From assembly GCA_016765235.1 (NCBI GenBank), contig JAESQH010000248.1, positions 1-14,138 on the forward strand: DNA of 14,138 nucleotides, written 5' to 3'. The position numbers and the translations under genes were made by a program. The notes beneath the pieces were generated by a model. The model ran no database searches. It saw nothing but the letters and a program-made list of their open reading frames with translations, and was not told the origin of the DNA. Position 1 is the stretch's first letter. Each line of letters begins with the position of its first letter. The DNA is from Paracoccaceae bacterium. Lineage in GTDB: Bacteria > Pseudomonadota > Alphaproteobacteria > Rhodobacterales > Rhodobacteraceae. Positions 6,743 to 13,967 of the stretch are shown one piece after another.

Positions 6743-8026
6743 GTGATAACCAAGCCCAAAAAGAAGCTACCGAAGTATGTCCGGCAAAGGCCTTGGGGAG
6801 GGTACCAGTACAAAAGGAACGTGCCAAAACGACTCATTGGTGACGTTGGCAAAGAAACAATCTACCACAGCCTAGGCAGTAGCTACTCAGAGATGATCAC
6901 TACTCTCCCTCTGGTTCATAACGCTGTCGAGGCATTTTTCACCCGACTGGCGGGCCAGGATACAACCGGCCGAACCCTTGCCTTGGTTGAGGCGAGATAC
7001 GGCAGGAAGGCAGCAGACCTACTCGAAGCGGGTGATGTTGACGAGAACTTTGAGTGGGCGCTTTGGGATTTGGGCCATCAGCTTGAGGACGACGTCGAGC
7101 CGGAGGTGCTTGGTAACCTGCTTGGTGCGTCTGTCCCGACGAAGATTTTCACCCTCAGTGACGCCTACGACCTCTACGCTGAGTACAAGGATGCTGACAA
7201 CAACAAGAACCAGAGCAAGTACCTGAACCGTACAAAGAATGACCTGTTGGCAATCCTTGGAGCATACAAGGTCAACACAGCCGGACTGACGAAGCTGACA
7301 CGCAAAGACGCAACGAAATACCGGGACGCCCTAATGGCAAGGGTCTCCCCTAACAGTGTGCACCGCTATAACAACACCATCAAAGCTGTGATCAACCATG
7401 CAATCACCGAGCTTGGTATTCACACCTACCTCAACCCGTTTAGCAAGCTCAGGATCAAGGGGGCAGGCAGCACAGCAGGAGACCGCAAGAGCCTTACAGA
7501 GACAGACGTTGTAGCAGTTCGTGACGCTATCCCTACAGGAGACCTACAGGCTCTCTTTGTGGCACTCTGCGACACAGGTGCTAGGTTGGCGGAAGTGTCT
7601 GGTGCGTTGTGTGGTGACATCAACCTGCAGGACCGTAGTCTGACCATCCAAGCGAACCATTTCAGGTCACTCAAGGTAGGCAGCAGCAAGCGAACAGTTC
7701 CCTTGTCAGAGCGAGCCTACAACCTTCTGTTCAAGTTGAAGCACGGTAGGGAAGACGGCGAACCACTGTTTGTCCGGTACGGTAAGGCCAACGGCAATAC
7801 CAATGCCTCTGCTGCTCTGATGAAACACTTTAGGAAGGTGATCGATGATCCGCTAAAAAGCATCCACTCTTTGAGGCACCGGAAGAAGGACCAACTGCGA
7901 TCTATCGAGACACCGGAAGAGATTTCCAAGGTTCTGCTTGGTCACTCAAGCAAGGACGTTGCCAGCCTTTACGGTGACGGATATCAACAGGATGTTTTGA
8001 GGAAGTGGTTGTCGAAAACTTGGTAG
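6743..8026 (+). CDS. tyrosine recombinase integrase of a tRNA-Leu element
   Basis: This enzyme would catalyse site-specific integration and excision of the element. The product is about 427 residues. A basic N-terminal segment (KYVRQRPWGGYQYKRNVPKRL) resembles DUF6538-type or arm-binding domains of phage integrases. A helical core-binding domain occupies roughly 130-230 and the catalytic domain roughly 250-425. The catalytic set is visible: Arg281 (DTGARLAEV), Lys316 (GSSKRTVPL), His375-x2-Arg378 (HSLRHR), His401 (LLGHSS) and nucleophile Tyr410 (SLYGDGY). I chose GTG at 6743 because AGAGG ends seven bases before it; another in-frame GTG at 6737 would leave only one base of spacing. It is transcribed away from the tRNA and converges toward the minus-strand genes. 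It appears intact. Confidence 0.93.
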   Translation: MITKPKKKLPKYVRQRPWGGYQYKRNVPKRLIGDVGKETIYHSLGSSYSEMITTLPLVHNAVEAFFTRLAGQDTTGRTLALVEARYGRKAADLLEAGDVDENFEWALWDLGHQLEDDVEPEVLGNLLGASVPTKIFTLSDAYDLYAEYKDADNNKNQSKYLNRTKNDLLAILGAYKVNTAGLTKLTRKDATKYRDALMARVSPNSVHRYNNTIKAVINHAITELGIHTYLNPFSKLRIKGAGSTAGDRKSLTETDVVAVRDAIPTGDLQALFVALCDTGARLAEVSGALCGDINLQDRSLTIQANHFRSLKVGSSKRTVPLSERAYNLLFKLKHGREDGEPLFVRYGKANGNTNASAALMKHFRKVIDDPLKSIHSLRHRKKDQLRSIETPEEISKVLLGHSSKDVASLYGDGYQQDVLRKWLSKTW

Positions 8027-8624
8027 GTTGCCAAAGACACGTTGGTCGTGCGCTACGTAACAGCAAACACCTAGCCTGTCTGCGACGAAGCGGGTAGCGT
8101 TCCTGTCAAAATGGTCCACTTCCCCTTGGTTTCTTTGTTTTTATAGCAATATCAAGGGAATTGGCTCCGGCGGATGGGACTATACTTATCCATAACACCC
8201 TGTTTTAATGAATTAATATTCCTGATCACAGAAAGAAAAGGGTCCGCGCAGACCCTGAGGGACAGTCGTGGCCGATCTCCCGTATCCTTCATCTTGACCG
8301 CTCTCTGATGGGTGCGGCTCTGTCACAGATTCCCGTGCAGCTTGGTTAGGCACGGGCAGTCTGAGCAACCGTAAGCCGAGGTAGTCAGGTAGCCAGCTAG
8401 TCGGGCCAAAAGTTTAAGCCAGAGGACTGACCCCCCCCTTGAATGGCTGATCTCTGAAACCTTGGCAGACAGGGCGAAAGAAGACCTTCGTTTCGGCATG
8501 TGTCGATGACGACAAGCGCAACTTTGCAGGCTTCGCTGCTGTAGACCCACCTGACGTGAACGGCCCTTAGCCGACCTTCGCGAGACAAACCCAAGCCGCG
8601 TCTCGGCATTCTCATTGCTGCCGT
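8027..8624. other. 598-base non-coding stretch with inverted repeats
   Basis: No reading frame here has a convincing start, ribosome site or recognisable product. It holds several inverted repeats: TTCCCCTTG/CAAGGGAA (8120-8128 and 8153-8160, imperfect), the terminator at 8231-8256, and CCCGTGC/GCACGGG (8332-8338 and 8350-8356, 7-bp stem, 11-base loop). The right part (about 8456-8624) reads like eroded intergenic filler. A structured RNA on the minus strand ending at the terminator is possible but not shown. Confidence 0.5.
8231..8256 (-). terminator. intrinsic terminator, minus strand
   Basis: Read on the minus strand, AGGGTC and GACCCT form a perfect GC-rich 6-bp stem around the loop TGCGCG, directly followed by TTTCTTTC. 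This is a good intrinsic terminator shape. It lies 369 bases beyond the HNH stop codon with no gene between, so it could end the transcript of the HNH gene or of the whole ATPase unit, or that of an unrecognised RNA. Confidence 0.65.
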
Positions 8625-9323
8625 TCACTTTTGGTTGGCGGCCATATTCATCCGTGCCTTTAGAGCAGCTGCGAGCTTTGAATTTCCCTCAATTTTTGAT
8701 ATGATCGGCGATAGGTCCATTCCGTGATATTGGCTATAATCCTTGCGCACCGTTTCGACTATGCTGAGTGTCCAATTCTCGGCCCGAACAATGACGCTAC
8801 CTGCGTCAAACAGCCTGTGTATATCTGCTCGCAGCGGGATGCCGTTCCAAGCTTCGTCACCGCCTCCGCATGATACGGGTACCACGTGAGCGGCCTCCAG
8901 TGCTATCAACGCCTCGCATCCTGTTACCAAACAGCGCGCACCGAACATCTCGAATACCGCGCGACGAAACTTGGCTTGCCCTGGGCGCTCCCAGGCGTTA
9001 GCTAATCGGCGTTGACGCTCCACTGCGATCTCAGCTTCGCTGTTCGCACTTTCGATCAGTTGGAACTCCAAGCTCTCGAAGTACTTCCGAAACACGTTTG
9101 TAATCGGATTATCAGTCATGGGGTGACCCGCAATCTCGTTAGCAAGACGGCCCAACGGTTTAACAGGATAAGCCACGCCTTCGTACATCAGAAATCCGGT
9201 GCTGGACTTACGCATCTGCCCGTCTGGTTTGGGATAACTCTCATACAGCCATTCACGCCCTTTGATCTTAACTAGGCGGATCGCTTCTTTGGCATGATCT
9301 CGATTAAATGTTAGTTTAGTCAT
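8625..9323 (-). CDS. HNH_2-type endonuclease with ScoMcrA-like N-terminal region
   Basis: The product is a 232-residue predicted metal-dependent DNA endonuclease. The C-terminal half matches the HNH_2 pattern: ARCLVTGCEALIALEAAH with Cys131, Cys136 and His146, then DEAWNGIPLRADIHRLFDAG with Asn160 and His169. The N-terminal half has an EGVAYPVKPLGRLANE segment and then NPITNVFRKYFESLEFQ. This layout recalls the N-terminal domain of ScoMcrA-like restriction enzymes, which help recognise modified DNA; that link is tentative. I chose ATG at 9323, preceded by AGGGGAG at a rather long 12-base spacing. The frame stays open upstream to a TTG at 9389, giving 254 residues. It follows the ATPase gene by 212 bp on the same strand and may act with it or alone as a Type IV-like restriction enzyme. 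Confidence 0.85.
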   Translation of the reverse strand: MTKLTFNRDHAKEAIRLVKIKGREWLYESYPKPDGQMRKSSTGFLMYEGVAYPVKPLGRLANEIAGHPMTDNPITNVFRKYFESLEFQLIESANSEAEIAVERQRRLANAWERPGQAKFRRAVFEMFGARCLVTGCEALIALEAAHVVPVSCGGGDEAWNGIPLRADIHRLFDAGSVIVRAENWTLSIVETVRKDYSQYHGMDLSPIISKIEGNSKLAAALKARMNMAANQK

Positions 9324-9535
9324 CTTGCTTTTGTTCTCCCCTCGCATAAAGAAATCAATTTTATCATTTGGTTTGGGTCGTGTGTGCAAGCCTAGGGTAA
9401 AAGAACTGATCGGCCCGCTCCGGACATTACCTTATTACTCCAGCACTGCTTCCCCACACCGGCCATTCATGCGCGATGTAGCCTCAGTTCCGGCCATCAG
9501 TGCATAAGCCGTAAATGCATTCTAGGGTCGTAAAC
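9324..9535. other. 212-base gap between ATPase and HNH genes
   Basis: No gene or clear terminator is visible. An imperfect direct repeat built on CCCTAG and TGCA (minus strand, 9527-9510 and 9397-9379) flanks about 110 bases of filler-like sequence. The HNH Shine-Dalgarno (AGGGGAG) lies at the left end. No strong promoter was recognised, so readthrough from the ATPase gene remains possible. Confidence 0.4.
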
Positions 9536-11989
9536 TCAACCTTGTTTGACCTTCAGATTAAAATTGACGTTATTGCATTGGCATTTTAGCGCTTCTAATG
9601 GACCATTTTTGGGAACAATATAGAGCCATGTGCCACAGTCTAGGCACTGCATACATTCGAGCAATTCTTTGAATGTTTGAACCACGGGGGTGAAATCATT
9701 TTTCCCGAAATTGGCCCACTCGTTGTAGTGAATCGCTTTGTTGACGGCCCATTCTTCTACGTTCTTGTTTCCGCTCGATTCCGCAAGTTGTTTCTTCCGC
9801 TCAATAGCTAAGGCTTTCAATTCATCATTATTCCACGATTGGGCGGAATCCGCTGCTTTGCCATATAAAGTTTTTAGCCGTGAAATTGTGCTGGGCAGCA
9901 GATCGCCCAACTCATAGTTGCCATCAGCTTTGAACGTTAGGCGCGCACCAAGCTGATCCGCAAGATGCCGCGACACAAATTCCAAGTGATGCCGCAATGT
10001 ATGAGCCGCTGTCTCAACTTTCCCTTTCTGCAAGGAGGCATTGATGTCATCCCAAACTTCCAGATTTGACTCGACCAACGGTCCTGTATCGACCGTCCAG
10101 CTATGGAAGGCCAAAGAGGTCTTTCGTGTTACCAGCTTTGCTGATCGCATTTGTTCTGCCCAGAGTCGATCATGTGTCGCAATAATGAACTGTGTATTAG
10201 GGAACTCTGTCATGAGTAGTTGACAAAATTGGTAACGGTGGTCGGCATCCACAGACATCACTACATCATCCAGCAGTGCGATGGTAAATGCGTCACCCAA
10301 CAGTCGTTTCATGAGAGCCAAGTATAGACAAACCCCCATACCATCTTGGTGCCCCTCGCTATGGTAGGCACCCGGCGGGAACAGGCCACGATCATAAAAG
10401 TTGACGTTAAAATCGAGTTTTCCTTCACTAGCTTTTAAATTGGCAGTGAATTTTTCTTCATCCCCATCGTTGAGCATCCGATAGAACTTGCTGAAGTCAG
10501 CTTGGACAGCATTGTAGAGCGCATCGAGTTCTGTCTCCATTGCAGAGCACCATGCGTCGTGGGTAACATCTGCCAACTGACTGGCCCGAGCCGCGATGCT
10601 TTTACGCTTTCTCGCCATTCTGTAGTCGTTGAGGCGCTGCTGTGCGTTCAGCAAAAACGTCTGCGCTTCTACGATTGCCGTCAGGTCTGGTTTAGCACGA
10701 ACGACGTCCTGAAGGGCGACAAGCTCAGCTTCGAAGTTGTCAGGACAAGCATGCCAACCCGTTGATAGGCGATCTTTGTGCCCAAGGATGGCGTCAAAGT
10801 TGTCCAAATCCTTACGGAACTCCGCGAGGTCTTTTCCCCAGGTCACAATTGAGCCAAGCACGTCTGTTTGCTTCTCTAATTTTGCAATGGCATGCACTTT
10901 TAGCAATAAGCTGACGAGGCTTTCGGCGTCTGAAGATAACACGGCGCTTTGGTCCAGGATCAGCTTTTTGACAACACCTGCGTCTTTCGATTTATCTTGT
11001 TTGGCGTGCAAATGTGCTAGCAAATGCGCTTGGTCGGGCCACTCATGATCACACATAGGGCACTCCGGCCCTTCCACTAGCGTGAGGCCGCGTTCAACAA
11101 GCGATCTTTGATGCAACGACAGCAGCAGCTGCGGATCTTCTTCTAACCGAGAAATTTGCGTAACAACGGCAGCAGCTTCAGCTGACGGGGCCGCATCGAA
11201 TAGTTTCATCACGCCTTCAAGCTTGGCCAAATCGGTCAACGCGACCTTCTTGTTGAGCGGTTGTTCATCTGTTGTCGTGGTCATGCCTTGATCTAGAGCA
11301 GTGCCCGCTTCCAGTTTTTCCAGTGAGTTTAGGCCTAGAATTTTTCGTTTTTCATTTACCGCAGCAAGCAATTCGGCAGCTGATAGGCTTGTAATGTTAA
11401 GGTGCTTGCACAGTGTATCATCCGCATCACTAACGGCCTTTTTTGCAGCCGTAGTTTCGCGATTTAGCTTTGATAAAGCCCCGTTCAAAGCAGACCTTGT
11501 TTGCCCTAGCTCTTCGATTTTTAGGATTGCCTGGATTTCTTCTGATCGTTTGGTTGGTTCGACGAGAATAAACCGCAGGATTTCGCGCCGGGCCAACGTG
11601 ATTTCGGGATGATTTTGTATGTCATCAAGGATCGCGCGAATGTCTGGGTCATTGGGTTCAATTTTAGGTTTTCTGGGGGCCGACACCTTGCGGGTAATTT
11701 TAGCTGTCTTTCCAAGCGCCGGAAAATTCAAATTCAATTCAACAAACGCGGCATCTGGGAACTTTACTTTATCGACATGCGGCCCATGCTCAGTGACGGT
11801 TAAGCCCTTGGTACCTCGGCCTGTCAGGCGTCGGATTTGACCCGTCAAACCGAACTCAATCGCATCGATCACCCCGCTTTTGCCGGAACCATTCGGTCCA
11901 GACACGGCAAAAGTTTTCCCATGTAGATCAATATCAAGTTTGCGGATGCCGCGAAATTCTTCAATGTGGGCAGCTTCGATCTTAATCAT
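9536..11989 (-). CDS. Rad50/SMC-like ATPase with zinc-hook motif, candidate defence protein
   Basis: The product is an 817-residue ABC-type ATPase of the Rad50/SMC/RecF class. It has Walker A GPNGSGKS (31-38) right after FAVS, a helical arm region (about 150-500) with a central CPMC (310-313) like a Rad50 zinc hook, and a signature-like YHSEGHQDG stretch (542-550). Walker B IALLDDVVMSVD (570-581) and an H-loop ATHD (604-607) follow. The extension beyond about 645 is unusual: a helical region with an N-x3-H core (VNKAIH, 749-754) reminiscent of degenerate HEPN domains, then a putative zinc ribbon with Cys782, 785, 803 and 805. Such ATPases sense or tether DNA in repair and in anti-phage systems (Septu PtuA, Lamassu LmuB, RloC). 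The ATG at 11989 overlaps the upstream 58-aa gene's stop by ATGA; its GGAGG lies inside that gene. The gene seems intact. ATPase class is certain, defence role inferred. Confidence 0.88.
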   Translation of the reverse strand: MIKIEAAHIEEFRGIRKLDIDLHGKTFAVSGPNGSGKSGVIDAIEFGLTGQIRRLTGRGTKGLTVTEHGPHVDKVKFPDAAFVELNLNFPALGKTAKITRKVSAPRKPKIEPNDPDIRAILDDIQNHPEITLARREILRFILVEPTKRSEEIQAILKIEELGQTRSALNGALSKLNRETTAAKKAVSDADDTLCKHLNITSLSAAELLAAVNEKRKILGLNSLEKLEAGTALDQGMTTTTDEQPLNKKVALTDLAKLEGVMKLFDAAPSAEAAAVVTQISRLEEDPQLLLSLHQRSLVERGLTLVEGPECPMCDHEWPDQAHLLAHLHAKQDKSKDAGVVKKLILDQSAVLSSDAESLVSLLLKVHAIAKLEKQTDVLGSIVTWGKDLAEFRKDLDNFDAILGHKDRLSTGWHACPDNFEAELVALQDVVRAKPDLTAIVEAQTFLLNAQQRLNDYRMARKRKSIAARASQLADVTHDAWCSAMETELDALYNAVQADFSKFYRMLNDGDEEKFTANLKASEGKLDFNVNFYDRGLFPPGAYHSEGHQDGMGVCLYLALMKRLLGDAFTIALLDDVVMSVDADHRYQFCQLLMTEFPNTQFIIATHDRLWAEQMRSAKLVTRKTSLAFHSWTVDTGPLVESNLEVWDDINASLQKGKVETAAHTLRHHLEFVSRHLADQLGARLTFKADGNYELGDLLPSTISRLKTLYGKAADSAQSWNNDELKALAIERKKQLAESSGNKNVEEWAVNKAIHYNEWANFGKNDFTPVVQTFKELLECMQCLDCGTWLYIVPKNGPLEALKCQCNNVNFNLKVKQG

Positions 11990-12162
11990 TCGACCTCCTC
12001 CCCGTCAGGCGCCTTAAAGATCGCAACAAAATCGTCTGCCTTAGATCGTTTGCCATTTTCGAGAACGTTCATGATCTTTTCGATCTTGGCCGTTTCCAAG
12101 TCGCCCTGCTCTTTGAGTGCCACGAGGAAATTTTCCGCAATGGCTTTTTGTAGCGCTGCCAT
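11986..12162 (-). CDS. 58-aa protein translationally coupled to the ATPase
   Basis: A short frame encodes a 58-residue protein starting MAALQKAIAENFLVALKEQG. The ATG at 12162 has a good AGGAG nine bases upstream, and the TGA overlaps the ATPase ATG (ATGA), the usual sign of translational coupling. It is highly charged and predicted mostly helical, with acidic residues at the C-terminus (APDGEEVE), and has no membrane segment or cysteines. I do not recognise the family. Its position suggests a small partner of the ATPase: a regulator, inhibitor, or 'middle component' as in multi-gene ABC-ATPase defence systems, though those partners are usually longer. Ribosome site and overlap make it a credible gene despite its size. 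Confidence 0.75.
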   Translation of the reverse strand: MAALQKAIAENFLVALKEQGDLETAKIEKIMNVLENGKRSKADDFVAIFKAPDGEEVE

Positions 12163-12468
12163 AGTTGTTCACTCCTAAGGTTTACCGCGTTTTTCAACCC
12201 AACTTTCGCAAAATATGATACAATGTATAGTTGAAATGCTCCTAGCTTCCTAGTCACCTGCTTCAATTCACCCCAAAGAAGTTACGCTGCAGAGAATGGC
12301 AGCATCAGACGCATGTTGAGAGATTAAACCGCTGCGCAGCGATGGTCCGCTTCCCGCCCTTAATGTCGAAATGTGCTTGGTGCAGCATTGGTCACAATTG
12401 CCTCCTGACCGGCCTTTGGCTGCGCTTGGGAAGAATGACCGGAATAGGGAGGTTCTGGCTACTTTGTC
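12163..12468. promoter_or_regulatory. 306-base gap; promoter region of the ATPase unit with dyad motifs
   Basis: No gene is visible. Near the right-to-left start of the 58-aa gene, TTTCAAC (12192-12198) and GTTGAAA (12230-12236) form a 7-bp inverted repeat that encloses the 11-bp palindrome ATACAATGTAT (12218-12228) in an AT-rich patch 30-75 bases upstream of the ATG. Read on the minus strand this patch offers -10-like TATACA or TATCAT, without a good -35. It looks like an operator-promoter. Further right are the palindrome CGCTGCGCAGCG (12330-12341) and filler-like sequence. Confidence 0.45.
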
Positions 12469-12888
12469 CTACCGCCCCAAGTACCGCCGGTCCCGTTCAT
12501 CCTGATAATTGTCCGCCCGGGTTCCGCTGATCAGGTGATCTGGTCGGATACAGTTTCTGTTGTGGCAGGTGTGGCGAACTACGTCTTCGTAGCTGGTCAA
12601 CATCGCCGTCAGAACCGTGTGGACGAACTGGTACGCGTACTTGCGACCACCCCTGAACTTCACCTTGCGCGGTGTTTTGCCGCCAAGCACCATGCAGCCG
12701 TCTGCTTGTAGTTCGGCCTCCTGCAGGAGATCAGCGACTCTCACAATTGCGGCCTCGGCATAGTCTTCGAATACTTTGGTCCAGTAGTCCCGTGACGGGT
12801 TCCTGAGGTTTTCATGGAACTCGGTCCGATAGTACTCAGACAGGTTCTTCCTGCCGACGTCCAACCAAGTCTGGATTTCAGGCGTCAT
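12469..12888 (-). CDS. phage-type HNH (His-Me finger) endonuclease
   Basis: The 139-residue product carries a compact C-terminal motif, VVRHTCHNRNCIRPDHLISGTRADNYQD, with His106, Cys108, Cys113, His118 and Asn127. This pattern is typical of small phage HNH/homing-type nucleases with a zinc-binding loop. The N-terminal half (to about 80) is helical and unrecognised. These proteins nick or cut DNA and are often free-standing mobile genes in phages, or serve phage DNA processing. The ATG at 12888 overlaps the stop of the helicase gene (ATGA), so it is translated from the same transcript. It could be a passenger homing endonuclease or a functional part of the replication module. The frame is intact. 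Confidence 0.85.
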   Translation of the reverse strand: MTPEIQTWLDVGRKNLSEYYRTEFHENLRNPSRDYWTKVFEDYAEAAIVRVADLLQEAELQADGCMVLGGKTPRKVKFRGGRKYAYQFVHTVLTAMLTSYEDVVRHTCHNRNCIRPDHLISGTRADNYQDERDRRYLGR

Positions 12889-13967
12889 TTCTGGTCCGGA
12901 CCACCGTTTTGCGTATCCAGGCCGAGAAGCCGATTCATAGCCGGGTACAATGTTGCAACCAGATGATCATGGATTTTTCCCAGATCATCGTTGTGGTGTA
13001 GGAACCCTCTGATCTTACCATGTTCTGGCTTGTAGTCAGGGTGATGCCAAGCCTGACGCTGCTTCTGACCACCCCAAGCAAATTTCTCTTTCTTCCATCC
13101 AAGTTCGCTGAATGTGTGGGTCTGCGCGTTTGCTTCCCGGTGGGAATAGTGGGTGATTATTTTTCGGGCGTCATCCTGCGGTACGAACTTAATATCATTG
13201 ATCTCCAGGAAGTCGGCAACCAGCTCTTTAACCACATCTGGAGAAAGAACGGCCAGTTCCTTCATGACGTCTGTGGCATGAACATTTACATCAAGGGACA
13301 AGGCATCAAAGCTCGTCAGATCGCGAGATTTCAAAGCTTGATAAAGGCCCTTTAGTTCCCCGGGTTTGCCGATTTGACCGTAGAGGTCTGATACCAATCC
13401 TTTGAATTTATCGTACTCTGCCCCGCCATTGTTGTACCCTTGGTGGTCCAGATTCAGGATGTAAAACCGCCTGTCAGCGCCTTCAAGCCAAAGCGGGAGG
13501 TGGTTGGATGTCATCAGGAAGCAGCAGTGGTGGTTAATCGTTTCGCTCGGCTGGCCCTTGGCTTCGACGGTTGTGCTGTCTTCAGTGATCAACGACTTAA
13601 TGGCATTGGCTTGAAACGATCCTTTCTTGACCTCGACCTCTTCGACAATCACCAGCTTCTTTTCCAGGACCTCCTTGTTGAACCTGGCCACCAGTTTTGA
13701 GACGCCATTTGATCGGGCGGTATTTGCCTCCCCGAACAGGGCTTTGCAGACATCGGCGAGCGTGCTCTTCCCGGTTCCGTGTTTCTCAGAGTAGAGGAAG
13801 ATCGACCACTTGCCTTTCTGATCTTCATTGCGAAGATTCCAAGCCATCCAGTTCAACAGCATTTTTCGTTCTTCGGTCTTTGGCAGGATGAAGGCGAGGA
13901 AGGCTTCGAAAGAACCCAAGCCAGATGAGCCAACTGATTGGCTGTCCGGTACGCCGGGGTTTGCCAA
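12885..13967 (-). CDS. DUF5906/P4-type SF3 helicase, C-terminal part of a frameshifted gene
   Basis: This is the helicase portion of a phage/plasmid primase-helicase. The 360-residue frame has Walker A SEKHGTGKS (60-68), Walker B LVIVEE (105-110), sensor Asn155 in LMTSNHLPLW, and an arginine pair in GADRRFYIL (163-170) as expected for the finger. Such proteins unwind DNA at the replication origin of P4-like satellites, phages and plasmids. The apparent start is a TTG at 13967 with no ribosome site. Two codons of sense sequence and then a TGA (13979-13977) precede it, while the upstream protein sequence continues in another frame. So the real gene starts beyond the right edge and is interrupted by a -1/+2 shift near 13960. 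It overlaps the HNH gene by 4 nt. Confidence 0.85.
   Translation of the reverse strand: MANPGVPDSQSVGSSGLGSFEAFLAFILPKTEERKMLLNWMAWNLRNEDQKGKWSIFLYSEKHGTGKSTLADVCKALFGEANTARSNGVSKLVARFNKEVLEKKLVIVEEVEVKKGSFQANAIKSLITEDSTTVEAKGQPSETINHHCCFLMTSNHLPLWLEGADRRFYILNLDHQGYNNGGAEYDKFKGLVSDLYGQIGKPGELKGLYQALKSRDLTSFDALSLDVNVHATDVMKELAVLSPDVVKELVADFLEINDIKFVPQDDARKIITHYSHREANAQTHTFSELGWKKEKFAWGGQKQRQAWHHPDYKPEHGKIRGFLHHNDDLGKIHDHLVATLYPAMNRLLGLDTQNGGPDQK

Noticed and set aside
8120..8160. Inverted repeat TTCCCCTTG/CAAGGGAA as terminator of the integrase gene
   Set aside because: Long 24-base loop, an unpaired C in one arm and no T run after the second arm on either strand.
8323..8628. 101-aa minus-strand frame, and a 72-aa frame overlapping it (8397-8615)
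   Set aside because: No ribosome site with good spacing, no recognisable motif, and low-complexity, Arg/Ser/Cys-rich product; two overlapping frames of similar quality suggest non-coding DNA.
12069..12266. 65-aa minus-strand frame overlapping the 58-aa gene
   Set aside because: Poor start context; the 58-aa frame has AGGAG and the ATGA overlap with the ATPase, and cannot be real together with this one in most of its length.
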